Below are positions 21,705 to 33,700 of a DNA stretch of 64,000 nt, in pieces. The DNA is taken from assembly GCF_016808335.1 (NCBI RefSeq), contig NC_053150.1, positions 24,758,538 through 24,822,537 on the forward strand. The letters run 5' to 3'. Under the pieces are notes generated by a model that searched no databases, was not told the DNA's origin, and saw only the letters and a list, made by a program, of their open reading frames with translations. This stretch comes from Panicum virgatum. Lineage: Eukaryota; Streptophyta; Magnoliopsida; Poales; Poaceae. Each line of letters starts with the position of its first letter. Position 1 is the stretch's first letter. The position numbers and the translations under genes were made by a program.

Positions 21705-23420
21705 GGGCGGCGGGGCGGGTCTAGGCGTGCGTGCCCGAGGGATGGCCGCGCGAAATCCCCGGCGGAGATGAGGCTCCGTTGCGAGCGGCGCGGGGAGGGA
21801 GGTGACGAGTCTGGCAAGTGGGGTCGGGCGCGCAGCGGGTGAGGCGGGGAGCGCGGGCGGGCCGGACGCGAGGCGGAGCGAAGCGGGCTGTGGGGGGTTG
21901 GCTCCACTGGGCTGAGGTGTGGGCCGTGCGGGGTGAGGGGGAGCGAGGGGGGACGCGGGCCCAGCTGGGAAAAGAAGAGGCCGCGGGCTGGGCTAAGGGT
22001 TTGGGCCGGACTGGGGAGAGAGGTGGGCTGCGGGTTGGGTTTTGTTTTGGGGTTTTCCTTTCTATTTCTACTACAAACAAAGTTTGAATTCAAATCAAAA
22101 TTTGAATTCAAACCACACTCAAATAAAATTATGCACCAGCATGAATGCGACAAAAATTTAAACCTATGATAAATTTTAATTAATTAAGGAACAAGAATTA
22201 GATTAAATGCCAACTAAACACAATAAACCTTAGAGAATTTAACTAAAGCCAAATTTAATTTATTAATAAATGCTGAAATTTAAATTAGGGTGTTACACGG
22301 TGTGTGGTAGCGGTGGTTAAGTTTTTGAAAGTACTAGCCACATGCCGTAAATATGGTACGCGGCAAGCCTAGTAGCCGATTGGACCGGGGAGTGGATATA
22401 CCTCCCACTCTCTCTTAGAAATAGGTTTTATTTTATGTTGCGCAACACTACGACTTCTAGGGACAAGGTTCGGCCTTGGAGCCCTGTAGTCGGGGAGAGT
22501 GGCACTATCCACAAGCCGGAAAGAAAGGTCAACGGTTGTTTGGGAATGACCCGACGGTGTTCCAGACGTGTGTGCTAGGTTATCCTTGCAAGGTTGAATT
22601 TCGATTCAGAATCGTCCGCCTCTCACGATGAAATGAGACTGCTTGATCTCTTTGCCACACAGAGTAATAAGAGCAATATTATTATTTATCAATCTTGATG
22701 TTTGCTTAATTTTCTACCATGGTTGATTAGTAGCTGCTTACATAGAATGGTTAATCAACTAGAATCTTGAAAGCTAAAACTTGAAAGTAAGGACATACTC
22801 TTTATTGCTTTTCAGCAAAGGAAAACCAGAGCCTCACAAAACCTTGCATAGTCTAGCTAAAGTGGGCTACTTATACCCGTTGGCGGTTAAGTCTTGCTGA
22901 GTATTAGAATACTCAGCCTTGCTGTTGAAACCCTTTTTCAGGTATGAGTTTTGAGGATCAGATCGCTAGCTTGACCTACCCTTGCTCTTTGCCTCCTGGC
23001 TGGTCCGTAGAATGGGATACGTCTTCGACCGGCAATGACCTTGATGAGTGATACCATGCTTGGGCTAGCCTGGTATCCTTTGGCGACGTGTTATAGCCGT
23101 CGTGTTTTATTTTCCGCTGCTTTCAAACTTTGAACTTATAGTTGTGGTCTGTATAACTGTTTTACTTAAGTTGGCTTTGTAATAATGGTTTTAACTGGTT
23201 TGTAATCATTACTATGCCTGTGTTGTAAAATTGTGGTTGTAATATCTCTGGACTCGCCTTCGTGCGGGGTATGCTTGTTCGATCCAAGAACCGGTGGTTG
23301 TATCAGGACGTTACCCGACAGACCAAGAATTGTTCCGTTTGAAGTGCGTTTGAGCTAATGTTGCCTTTATGGTGATGGCCTGTGCACTTGAGCCGGGATA
23401 ATTTAGGCGGTTCTGCCACA

Positions 23421-23440
23421 GCTGGTATCAGAGCTGCAAG
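23421..23440 (+). other. Primer binding site of B1 (tRNA-iMet type)
   Basis: GCTGGTATCAGAGCTGCAAG directly after the LTR end; TGGTATCAGAGC matches the complement of the initiator tRNA-Met 3' end. A second copy follows the next LTR at 34564. Confidence 0.9.
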
Positions 23441-23689
23441 CGTACACCAGAGGTGCTGGAACCCTAAAAATCATTTTCCGTATAAAATTTGACCCACAAG
23501 GTATTTCGGAAAACTACGTTGGAATCGTTAAGGGTTGTGCATAGAACGTAAAGTCCTAGGGAATTTATGGGAATTACTAGGTGGTTATTTGTGTATGGTT
23601 TATGTTATCTGACTTCCAGCACTTTACATTTTGTTAAACCATACTCACAAGCAACTCTTAATTTTTGTAACGACGCACCTACGTTGAGG

Positions 23690-24243
23690 TAAGAAGGTAA
23701 GGATCCTCAGTCAGCTGAGGGAGTCTTACCTTCCCGTCGGTGATGCGAGCCGAACGCTGCCCTCAAGCAGTGGCTTACTTGAGGTGCTTCCAATATATCG
23801 ACGATTGGTTGACTATATTGGAAGTAAAGTGTGCTCAGTCAGCTGAGGGAGTCTGACCTTTCCGTCGGTGATGCGAACCGAACGCTGCGCTCAAGCAGTG
23901 ACCTACTTGAGCTGCTGCCAATATACCGATCTCGGTCGACAATATTGGGAGTAAAGGAACTTGTGAATACGCCTCTGAGTAGCGTATGTTAACGTTGGCC
24001 ATACGGTGGAAATTGTATGGCTGCCGCTTCTATAGTGAGCGGTAATGTATGGGGACGCTTTCATGAGTGCTGGCATGAAAGGTTCATTGGATATATATAT
24101 ATATATGTTATGTCAACCTTCTGCAGGTACACTAACCGCGATTTGATAAGTTAAGAACGGTTAGAGTGTATCGACTAGTTATATAGGGAGAGCCGTATCT
24201 ATGTATGCCACCGTGCTAACCACGTAAGCCCAACTATAGTTGG
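23690..24243 (+). promoter_or_regulatory. Structured leader of B1: tandem 128-bp unit and serial hairpins
   Basis: A 128-bp unit is repeated (CTCAGTCAGCTGAGGG at 23706 and 23834). Each unit can form CTCAG/CTGAG, CCTCAAG/CTTGAGG (23761-23784) or GCTCAAG/CTTGAGC (23889-23912), and CCAATATA/TATATTGG (23790-23821; second unit CCAATAT/ATATTGG, 23918-23948). Further stems: CCATAC/GTATGG (23999-24020), CCGCT/AGCGG (24024-24042), CTTTCATG/CATGAAAG (24058-24081), CCAACTATAGTTGG (24230-24243). One closing pair changes C-G to G-C between units, which keeps the stem. Position after the primer site suggests RNA packaging, dimerisation or translation control (inference). Confidence 0.6.
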
Positions 24244-24655
24244 CAATTGTTTATCTTGTGAGAACGGTCAGGACGTGCATGCATATTTGGTTGATGTTTG
24301 ATTTTGTTCATAGAATGAATCCTCATAGATAAGTATTAGTGTGCTTAAACCATAAGTGGGTTAGATTTTGATTTTAGAAGCATGCTTGTTAAATGCTTAG
24401 ATTTTCTTGGTTGAAAACGATGGTTTTGAGTCATGCCTTCATCCTAAGCCCCATCTTGTTGTTATAAGGATCTGTTCATTCCTTTGAATCTCAAATGATG
24501 AACCAGTACCGATTGTGGTTTATTATTCTCTGAAATTGGAACCATATCATCTTTTGAATTAAAATCACATTTGTTTTACCGCAGTCTTCTTAAAGCTTTA
24601 TTTGAGAAGTCTTGAGATAATCGTATTACTCACATTTGAATCCTTTTTGATTCAG

Positions 24656-25558
24656 ATGGCGACTTGTTCCCAGATCTTTTGGGATGAGGAGGGAAATGCT
24701 CATACCGACTGTCTGTACTGGGAGGGTTTTCCAAGGATTCTTTGGGATTCACTTCGTATCTTCCACTACCCAGATCCACCCCAGTACACGGGACGCCAGT
24801 TTTCTGAGGATGGAATTAAGAAGAACAGAGTTACAATGACCATTCCTCAGCACCCCACCTTGGAGTGGCCACCGATTGAGATTGAGGTGATTGGGTACCG
24901 TCATGTTGATGCTTTTGAGACAGCAGCTCTCAAAGCAATTACTACTTTTTGTGAGCACCATCCCGAGGAGGTAGCTGCATATCCTATTGGTTTGTTTCCA
25001 GCAGTCAGTGCTGGCAATGCAGAGTGGCTGTTCAGGGTCACCCACTTCGGGCACTTAATTGGAGATGTAGCGGATGAGACTATTGAGGCCGTAGTCAGAT
25101 AAATGAATGCTCAGTCGCACTACCAGATACTTCAGCAGCGACACATGGACCATGTGATAGACTTGGCCCAGACCTTTCAGCGAGGTCTTCGTTTGAGAGA
25201 TACCCAGATTTAGGGACTTCAGGATGCCGTTGCTGGGAGGGATCTGGCCATTGCACAGTTTGAGCATCAGGCTATGGAGCATGGTGCTGAGATAGAGCAG
25301 CGCAACATAGTTATTGGTTTTCTTCAGGGGCAGGTGAATGAGCTTCAAGCAGATTGGGCTGATGCTTTAGCACATGTTGGTATGCTCCAGGAGCAACTAG
25401 ATGCCCCAGCTGAGCCTGCAGCAGCAGATGAGGACCCCGAGGAGATTGAAGGAGTTTCTGATTTAGATTCAGAGCACATACTTGCTGAGCCTAACCCTCA
25501 GCCGGATGACTCTTTTTCTGGCAGTGCCTCTTCTGTGGGCAACCTCGACGACTTCTAG
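24656..25558 (+). pseudogene. ORF0 of B1 (extra ORF before gag), two stops
   Basis: 903 nt, 300 codons, same length as the intact B2 copy. ATG at 24656 directly follows TTTTTGATTCAG, a good splice acceptor. The N-terminal half is a globular-looking stretch (CLYWEGFPRILWDSLRIFHY, then DAFETAALKAITTFCEHHPEE); the C-terminal half is coiled-coil-like (AQTFQRGLRLRDTQ, FEHQAMEHGAEIEQRN) with an acidic end (ASSVGNLDDF). Stops: TAA at 25100-25102 (Tyr in B2) and TAG at 25211-25213 (CAG in B2). An additional sense ORF upstream of gag has been reported for RIRE3/RIRE8-type elements, as I recall; function unknown. Confidence 0.8.
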
Positions 25559-26200
25559 GCGCCTTAGACTAGTCCTAGATAGTTCGTGTTTTCTCTTGTG
25601 GTAGCTTATGTACATAGGGAAGAGATGTTGTAAAATAGCCCTAGGGAACAGTACCACTTGTTGTATTATATGTGGTAAGGGTGAGTGATGTTAGGTTGTA
25701 AGAAAAATGCTACTTTGAGTGTAATATAAGTAGCGACTACCAGTTTGAAAATCATGATCTTCCTACCTACCAATTCTCTTCGTTTGTGCATTTCTAGGCT
25801 GTTTGATGAATACTAAAGATGTTGCAAGTTTTGTGGCATGTGTGCTCATCAAATTTTAGCCTATTGAATTTGTGAGACTAAATTTTTAGTCCAATAACTT
25901 CTATGATCTCTGTTGATTAGCAGCATAGCACATAGCGATGAAGAGTGAATTGCTAGATTATCTCCTTTACCCTTTTGCTCTCAGCGTTGAGTATCAATAC
26001 GATGGAGCATGAAGTTATCTGACAGCTGACCTGTTCTGAGTTTTATGGGTTGCACAAATATGTGTTATGCATATTGTGCTACACCGCATTTAGTCAAATT
26101 CTGCTGATTTTATTTTGATATCCAATGTATGATCATTGCATGTACCATTGATTTTGGAAGCAAGAAATATGTATCTAATGGATGTCTTCCATAATTAGAG

Positions 26201-29200
26201 ATGGTAGGTCATACTCGTGGAACGCCTGATGGCTTCGGTTGTAAAGCTGGCAGTGGATCTCAGCAGCCACCGCCACCCCCGTCGAATCTGGCCGAGTTAA
26301 TGGCCATGCAAACAGAATTACTTCGCCAACTAGTCCAAGGGCAACAAAATCAGCCACGCCAACAGTATGGAGGACGTGAGGCACAACCAGCGGGTTACCA
26401 GGAATTCTTTGGTACCCAACAACCGCTTTTCAGCAAAGCTGATGACCCACTGGACGCCGATGCTTGGTTCCGTACAATCAATTCCAAGTTTGCTTTGTTA
26501 GCAGTACCGTGTGTTGATGCAAACAAGGCCCACTTTGCCGCTCAGCAACTTCGTGGTCCTGCACGTATATGGTGGGATAATTATTGTGCAATGCAGCCTG
26601 CTGAACATATTATATCTTGGGAGGAATTCAGAACTGCCTTCAGATCACATCATATTCCTGAGGGACTAATTGAAAGAAAGTTGAATGAGTTCTTGGCTCT
26701 AGATCAGGGAACCCGCACTGTTCTACAATATGCACAGACCTTCAATCATCTGTGCCAGTATGCGGGCCATCATGCTGATACTGATGCCAGGAGACGTGAT
26801 TGTTTCCATCGTGGCCTCAATACCAAGCTCAAGGAATGCCTGAACCTTGTTCAGCCCAACACCTATAATGAGCTGGTCAACCTGGCCATTACACAGGAGG
26901 ACTGTATTACTGCCCATCGTGCTGAGAAGAAGCGGAAGGCACCCACAGGACCCTTGAGTGCTCAGCCACCGAGGTATCGTCTAGTGCAGAATACTCCACC
27001 CAGGCCTCCGCAAAGAAATGCCCCAGTGGGCAGGTTTGTCTTTAGGCCGCCTCAGCAGCAAGGAGGATTCAGACCTCCAGTGCCTCAACAGCAGCAACAG
27101 CAACAGCAGCAGCAGCAGCAATTTAGCCCAAGGTCGAATGCCCCACAGTTCAATAGTGGGAATGGTAATAATCAATGCTTCAACTGCGGCAGTACTTCTC
27201 ACTTTGCCAAGAATTGTCCGCAACCCAGAAGGAATAATCCAGGGCAAAACTCCAACCAGAACAACAACAAGGGCAAGGGCAAGAGGCAAATGGTGCAAGT
27301 CCGGCAAGGGCGAGTTAACTTCACTACTCTTGCAGACCTTCCAGAAGGAGCACCAGTAATGACGGGTACTTTCTCTATCCACAATAAACCCGCAGTCATA
27401 TTATTTGATTCTGGTGCAACGCATAGTTTTATAAGTGCCAAATTTGGAGCAAGATTAGGATTGGACTTTTGTCATACTAAGGGATCTTTTATGATAACAA
27501 CTCCTGGTGGGAAGATAGCTTCCAATCAAATCACTAGATGTGTGCCAATTAAGCTGGGTAGCAAATTGATAAAGAAAGATTTGATCTTGTTGAACTTAGA
27601 AGGCATGGATGTTATTCTGGGCATGAATTGGATGACTACACATAAAGTACTATTAGATATCTCTTCCCGAGCTATCGAGATAGATTCACCCCATCAAGGA
27701 GTCACCATACTCTATCTACCACAACAAGAGTGCTTCAACTCTTGTGCCTATACCACAAAAGAAATTAAACTTGAAGATATCCCTATTGTGTGGGAGTATG
27801 CGGATGTATTTCCAGATGATTTGCCTGGAATGCCCCCTGATAGAGATATTGAGTTTGTTATTGAGCTTCAACCCGGTACCGCCCCTATTTCTAAGAGGTC
27901 ATACCGAATGCCTCCAAATGAGTTAGCAGAATTGAAAGTCCAACTCCAAGACCTTCTTGACAAGGGCTTTATACGTCCAAGTTTGTCACCCTGGGGATGT
28001 CCAGCCCTGTTTGTGAAAAAGAAGGACAACAGCTTGAGGCTATGTGTTGATTATCGACCACTCAATGCGGTCACTATTAAAAACAAGTATCCTCTTCCCC
28101 GCATTGATATACTGTTTGATCAGTTAGCTGGAGCCAAGGTTTTCTCTAAAATCGATCTTCGTTCTGGCTACCACCAAATAAAGATCAGGCCTTGTGATAT
28201 TCCAAAGACTACTTTCTCGACCAGATATGGACTCTATGAGTATCTGGTCATGTCTTTTGGTCTTACCAACGCCCCAGCATATTTTATGTACTTGATGAAT
28301 TCAGTCTTCATGCCGGAGCTGGATAAATTCGTCGTGGTATTCATTGACGATATTTTGATCTACTCCAAGAATGAAGAAGATCATGCTGAGCATTTGCGTA
28401 TCGTTCTTCAACGATTACGAGATCACCATCTTTATGCCAAATTCTCCAAATGTGACTTTTGGTTAGACAGTGTGAAATTCTTAGGCCACACTATCTCCAG
28501 TGATGGTATATCTGTTGATCCAACTAAAGTACAAGAAGTGATGGATTGGGAATCTCCTATTTCAGTTCATCAAATTCGCAGTTTTCTTGGTTTAGCTGGA
28601 TATTATCGTCGATTCATTACTGATTTCTCTAGAATAGCCAAGCCTATGACGGAGTTATTAAAGAAGGGAGTGAAGTTTGTTTGGAATGATAAGTGTGAAG
28701 AAGCCTTCCAAACTCTCAAAGCACGATTAACTACTGCTCCAGTATTGGCTACACCGGACAGTACCAAACCTTTTGATGTCTATTGTGATGCTTCTGGTAC
28801 GGGACTTGGTTGTGTGCTTATGCAAGATAACCGGGTTATTGCTTATGCATCAAGAGCTCTCCGGAATCATGAAAAGAATTATCCAACACATGATCTGGAG
28901 TTGGCAGCTGTCATTCACGCTCTTAAGATTTGGAGACATCATCTTATGGGAACTCACTGTAATATTTACACTGACCATAAGAGCCTCAAATATATCTTCA
29001 CTCAAGCTGATCTCAACATGAGACAGAGACGCTGGCTAGAGTTGATAAAGGATTATGATCTAGAAGTGCACTATCATCCAGGGAAGGCTAATGTGGTTAC
29101 GGATGCCCTCAGCCGCAAGTCACAATGCCATTGTCTATCTGTAGAACCATTCAATGAAACTCTATGCCAGGAAATGATGAAGTTAAACCTAGAAATGGTA

Positions 29201-30736
29201 CCTCAAGGAAGTTTGAACCATATATCCCTTGAGCCTACACTTCATGATAGCATCATCATGGCACAATTACATGATGAAGGTATCTAGATCATCAAGGAAA
29301 AGTTATCACAAGGAGAAGAAAAGTACAAATGTTTTCGGGTGGATCATAGAGGAGTTCTATGGTTTGAATCTCGACTGGTTGTACCCAAGGATCATCAGCT
29401 TAGAAAGCAAATCCTTGATGAAGCACATCTATCAAAGTTTTCGATTCATCCTGGTGGTACCAAGATGTACCACGATCTTAAACAAAACTTCTGGTGGACT
29501 CGAATGAAAAGAGAGATTGCCAGATATGTTTCTGAATGTGATGTTTGTCAAAGAGTTAAGGCTAGTCACTTGAAAGTAGCTGGTACTCTCCAACCTTTAC
29601 CCATTCCATCCTGGAAATGGGAGGACATCAGTATGGATTTTATCGTTGGCCTACCCACTACTCCTCATAAGCATGATTCTGTTTGGGTAATCGTTGATAG
29701 ACTCACCAAGACCGCTCATTTTATTCCCGTACACACAACTTATTCTGCCAAGAGATATGCAGAAATTTATCTCGATCAGATTGTTCGTTTGCATGGAATT
29801 CCTAAGACAATTATTTCTGATCGTGGGCCTCAGTTTATTGCACGTTTCTGGGAGCAAATGCAAGAATCCCTTGGAACAAAACTGATTCGTAGTTCAGCTT
29901 ATCATCCACAAACAAATGGGCAAATTGAACGAATCAATCAAATCCTTGAAGACATGTTGAGGGCATGTACTATTCAATATGGCAAGAATTGGGTTAAATG
30001 CCTAGCACTGGCAGAGTTTTCATATAATAACAGTTATCAATCCAGCTTGCGAATGGCACCATTTGAAGCATTATACGGTCGAAGGTGTCGAACTCCTTTG
30101 AATTGGTCACAAGCTGGAGAACGCAAAATTTTTGGGCCAGATTTAGTCTCTGAGGCAGAGGAGAAAGTCAAAGTTATCCAGGTTAATCTTAAAGCGGCTC
30201 AATCAAGACAGAAAAGTTATGCAGACAAAAGAAGAGATCCTTTACAATTCGAGGTAGGGGACTTCGTATATTTGCGAGTATCTCCTACTAAAGGTGTTCA
30301 ACGCTTTGGCGTAAAAGGGAAATTAGCGCCCCGATACATCGGACCATTTGAAATTATCGAAACTTGTGGACCCGTTGCCTACCGACTTCGTCTTCCATCT
30401 CAGTTGGCTGCCATTCATGATGTCTTTCATGTATCACAACTCCGGAAGTGTACCAGGGTACCTACTGAGATCCTTGAACCACAGAATATCGAGTTTGAAT
30501 CCGATCTATCTTATAAGGAGTATCCAATCAAGATTCTTGACACCAAAGAAAGAAGTACTAGAAGGGAGAAAGTTAAAATGTACAAAATCCAGTGGAATCA
30601 GCATACTGTAGAAGAAGCTACTTGGGAGACTGAAAATTTTCTCCAAAGAAACTTTCCTGACTTTCTTAGAACCAATCCAGGTACCAAGTCCTTGCATCTT
30701 TTTCTTCCTGTAATCTCGGGACGAGATTCCTTTTAG
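26201..30736 (+). pseudogene. gag-pol: gag-pol of B1, one in-frame stop
   Basis: A single frame of 1511 codons apart from TAG at 29285-29287, in the linker between RNase H and integrase (Lys AAG in B2). Gag: [31 protein letters not shown]; Gln-rich run near 27090-27120; zinc knuckle [14 protein letters not shown] (about 27178-27219). Protease: [33 protein letters not shown], catalytic FIDD at 28340-28351. RNase [30 protein letters not shown], and [10 protein letters not shown] where VADALS is usual. Integrase: CDVCQRVKA, Asp in [10 protein letters not shown], Asp in ISDRGPQF, Glu in TNGQIERINQ. C-terminal chromodomain (YKIQWNQHTVEEATWETE). Start chosen at ATG 26201 because the gag N-terminus aligns with B2 there. 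Confidence 0.93.
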
Positions 30737-30746
30737 GGGGGAAGGC
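30712..30746 (+). other. Pre-PPT hairpin and polypurine tract of B1
   Basis: AATCTCG-GGA-CGAGATT (30712-30728) is followed by TTTTAGGGGGGAAGGC, which ends at the LTR start 30747. The purine run AGGGGGGAAGG is the PPT. Confidence 0.88.
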
Positions 30747-33700
30747 TGTAACACCCTGGGTGTCTGCACAGTAATTAAAAAGGTGTCTGCACAGTAATTG
30801 TGTATGTTTGCTATGCATCATGTGCTTGAATTGCTTAAAAAGGGTCTTTTTGTAATTATAAAAGGCTATATGTGTAATTATAATTTTATGCAGGGTCCAT
30901 TCTTTAGTTATTTCTGAATATTGCTTTTGTGGAGGGTGTTTTTGCAAAAATTCAGTGCATTTAATGCATGGCAGCAAAATTTACTTTTAAGTCTATGTTT
31001 GAAGTGAATTTGCTTTGAAAAAGACAAAATTCCTAGAATTCAAAATCCCTACAATGTTTTTAATTTTAGCTCTTGAATCTTTGGTCAAATAAATTTTTGC
31101 ACAACATCAAAGTTGTAGATCTTGAAAAGTTGAACAACTTTCATGTTGGGCACTTTTCCACTTGAGCTTTGGTTTAAAAGTTATTGCTTGTTTACAGAGT
31201 GGTCCCTGGAATTTTTGAAATTGCAAAACTGCCCTTGTCTTCCACCTCCACCCCCCCTGCTCTGTTTCTCGCCGCCGTCCACCGACAGCGCCGCCGCCAG
31301 CGTCGTGGAGAGGCTTCCCAGCCATTAATTCGCCTCGCGCTGGCCCCCACGCGTCGCGCCGCTCCTCCTCCCCCGCCTGTTGCCTCGCGCTGGAGCATTC
31401 CTGGCCGAGCCACGCGCCCCGCCACTTCCAGAGCCGCCCAGGCGGCCGCCACCTCGCCGTCGCCGTGGACAGCCCCGGGCAGCGCCCGCCGCACCCTTCT
31501 AGCGAGCGCCCGAGCCCTACAAAACCCCCCAAAATGCGATTCCTCTCTCTCTCTTTTGCTTCCCCCTCACTCCCACGCCTCGGAACGCCGCCGCCGCACC
31601 ACCCCGAACCCCGGCGAGCTCACCCCGACGCGGAGCCGCCATTCCAAACCCGCTCCACCCCAATAGCCCCCACCATAAGCCGCGCCTCGTCCTCGCGCAA
31701 CTCCCAGACCGCCTCCCCTCGCCCAATCCTCACCGGAGCACTCTCGCCGTCGCTTGCCTCCGCCGCCGAGCCGCCCTGCTCCGTCGAGCCGCCACCTCCG
31801 AGCCCCTCCCCGCAACCCTAGACCACCTAGAGGTGCGCCTTGAACCCGTGAAGCTCACGCACCCCTCCACCCTCGCCGCCGGTGAGCCCCTCGCCGGGAA
31901 ACCGCCGGTCAAACCCGCGCTCCCCCTCTGACCCGACCCGAGGACCTCGGGTTTGAAATTCCAGAGAACCCGGGGGGTTATTTGAATAGGCCTAGACTCA
32001 GATGAATAGTGCCTTAGGGACTTCTTTGTAATGATTTTCAGTGAACTTTGAAATTCAATATCAATTCGTAGAAAATTCGTAAAATAGCAAATATTGATGT
32101 TTTGGAATCCTCTTGAAGAGCTCTATGCAATAGAACCATAATATGTTAGTCTTTAGTTACAAGTTTTTGCTGTAGATTTGGATTTGTGTTGCTAGTGCAT
32201 AATTATTGGTTGATGTTATCTTTTTCTTAACTGCTGAATAAAGCCATGTCTTGCAGTGAAACTTTTATGGTAGTTTACACATGTAACACTTGTTTTGCTA
32301 TAAAAATTTCATGATCAGTTCTTTGGTGTAGCTATTTATTTGATTTAATCCTTGTTTAGTAGACTTTATTTATGGTAAATAGTTTCTGTTCTTAATAAAT
32401 CATGAATTTATTTCTGCATGTTCTTTTTGAGTATCTTAGCTTGTCCAGGAAGTTTGAGCTTCAGTTCATGGCAAGATCAGGAGCAAAATCTTGCTAATCT
32501 GTTGTCTGTTTTGTTTTTTTTCTCATATTTATTTCTGTGTATATAAAATCATGAAAAATTCACTGTAGTTAGTTCTTTTCTGTGTCAACCTCCTTTTAAA
32601 TTTTGAGGTTCTTCTTTGCTCTAATTTGACTTGTATAATTCAATTTTGTTCTATGTGCTGTCTGAATGATTGTTTAGTTCTGATTAAATGGTTAGATGTT
32701 ATGGCATGATTTTTACAGGGTAGATTACTTTGTTCATGTTCTGTTTAGTGTAATTTTGGCAGAATTTATTACTGTTTGTGCTTTGAGTTTTTCTTATTAG
32801 CAAACATGGAATTAATTGCTATAGGAATCAACCACCACTCATTTTATGAAGTTAGTATAACGTGCTTGTGCTGTTGATCATGATGCCTTGTGTAGTTAAA
32901 TTTGTTATTTAACTACTCTATAAACGATTGCCCATGTATGTTTATAATGTTGTTCTTGCATTACATATAGATACGACTACTTTGTCGGACGGGACATACG
33001 CGCTGATCCCAGAGTCTGACGGAGGTGATCCAGAAGTCCAGGTGAACGCCGCTGAACTAACTGAAGCCCCGAACCAAAGTTCGGAAGAGCCTAGAGCTGA
33101 AATAGTTAGCGACTACCGAGAAGGCAAGCCCCGGATATAACCTATACTTCAAATTATTATCACTGCTGTTATTTACTTGTGCATTTACAGTTCATAGGAT
33201 TTGAATTGAAACCCTAGATGCATGATCCTAGGAACCTATGTACTGAACACTAGACCTGAGTTCGAATAATTGCTAAGCTTATAGGACCGGTAAAAGTCGA
33301 GTGATTGCCTGTCACTCGCGAGCTTTATAGGAATTGCTTGTTTACTTTCTGTTATCAATATAAGGACAATGGACGGGGTTATGTTCGACATCATGACTTT
33401 ATGTGAGACCCCGTCTGTGTTGATGAACTTGCTAAGGTCGCGGTGTGTGGTAGCGGTGGTTAAGTTTTTGAAAGTACTAGCCACATGCCGTAAATATGGT
33501 ACGCGGCAAGCCTAGTAGCCGATTGGACCGGGGAGTGGATATACCTCCCACTCTCTCTTAGAAATAGGTTTTATTTTATGTTGCGCAACACTACGACTTC
33601 TAGGGACAAGGTTCGGCCTTGGAGCCCTGTAGTCGGGGAGAGTGGCACTATCCACAAGCCGGAAAGAAAGGTCAACGGTTGTTTGGGAATGACCCGACGG

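Larger units (their letters stand above)
10630..22297 (-). mobile_element. Element A1: complete family A chromovirus (Tekay/Del type), minus strand
   Basis: Two 3247-bp LTRs (10630-13876 and 19051-22297) flank a 5174-bp internal region holding PPT, pol, gag with an intron, and primer site, in minus orientation. LTRs have the same length and differ at only about a dozen sites by eye (roughly 0.4%), so insertion is recent. All domains are present; only two in-frame TAG codons break gag-pol. No target-site duplication: left flank GGCAC, right flank CGGTG, and 2.1 kb of the host LTR is missing between them. Confidence 0.95.
19051..22297 (-). repeat. 5' LTR of A1
   Basis: 3247 bp. On the minus strand: U3 from 22297 with an EcoRI-like palindromic TTTGAATTCAAA tract, a GC-rich promoter region, TATA box at 21699-21704, then GC-rich leader and AT-rich second half to 19051. 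Carries the candidate spliced ORF. The perfect 10-bp terminal inverted repeat (TGTAACACCC) is longer than the usual TG...CA. Confidence 0.95.
10031..23420 (+). repeat. 5' LTR of B1, interrupted by A1 and lacking about 2.1 kb
   Basis: 10031-10629 matches 30747-31345 and 22298-23420 matches 33441-34563. The stretch equivalent to about 31344-33440 (promoter exon, AT-rich intron-like part, exon 2 of the LTR ORF) is missing at the A1 insertion site. By eye I count about 8 differences over the 1123-bp right part and about 10 over the 600-bp left part. The LTR ends TTCTGCCACA just before the primer site. Exon 3 of the LTR ORF is still present (22942-23051). Confidence 0.9.

Noticed and set aside
21147..22153. 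Long ORFs of 231 and 256 codons on both strands in the GC-rich half of the A1 LTR (also 12726-13732)
   Set aside because: They are frames left open by high GC content (Pro/Arg/Gly-rich, both strands at once), not conserved in S1 or S2 and with no recognisable domain.
23421..23440. tRNA gene at the TGGTATCAGAGC sites
   Set aside because: Only the primer-binding complement of the tRNA 3' end is present; there is no cloverleaf.
24085..24110. (TA)n microsatellite in the B1 leader
   Set aside because: Short, differing by a repeat unit between leader copies; ordinary slippage.
31534..31821. 95-codon ORF in the GC-rich leader of the B1 LTR as the first coding exon
   Set aside because: It ends in a stop before the donor-like site, and in B2 the frame that would join exon 2 has a TAG; I keep exon 1 of family B as unresolved.
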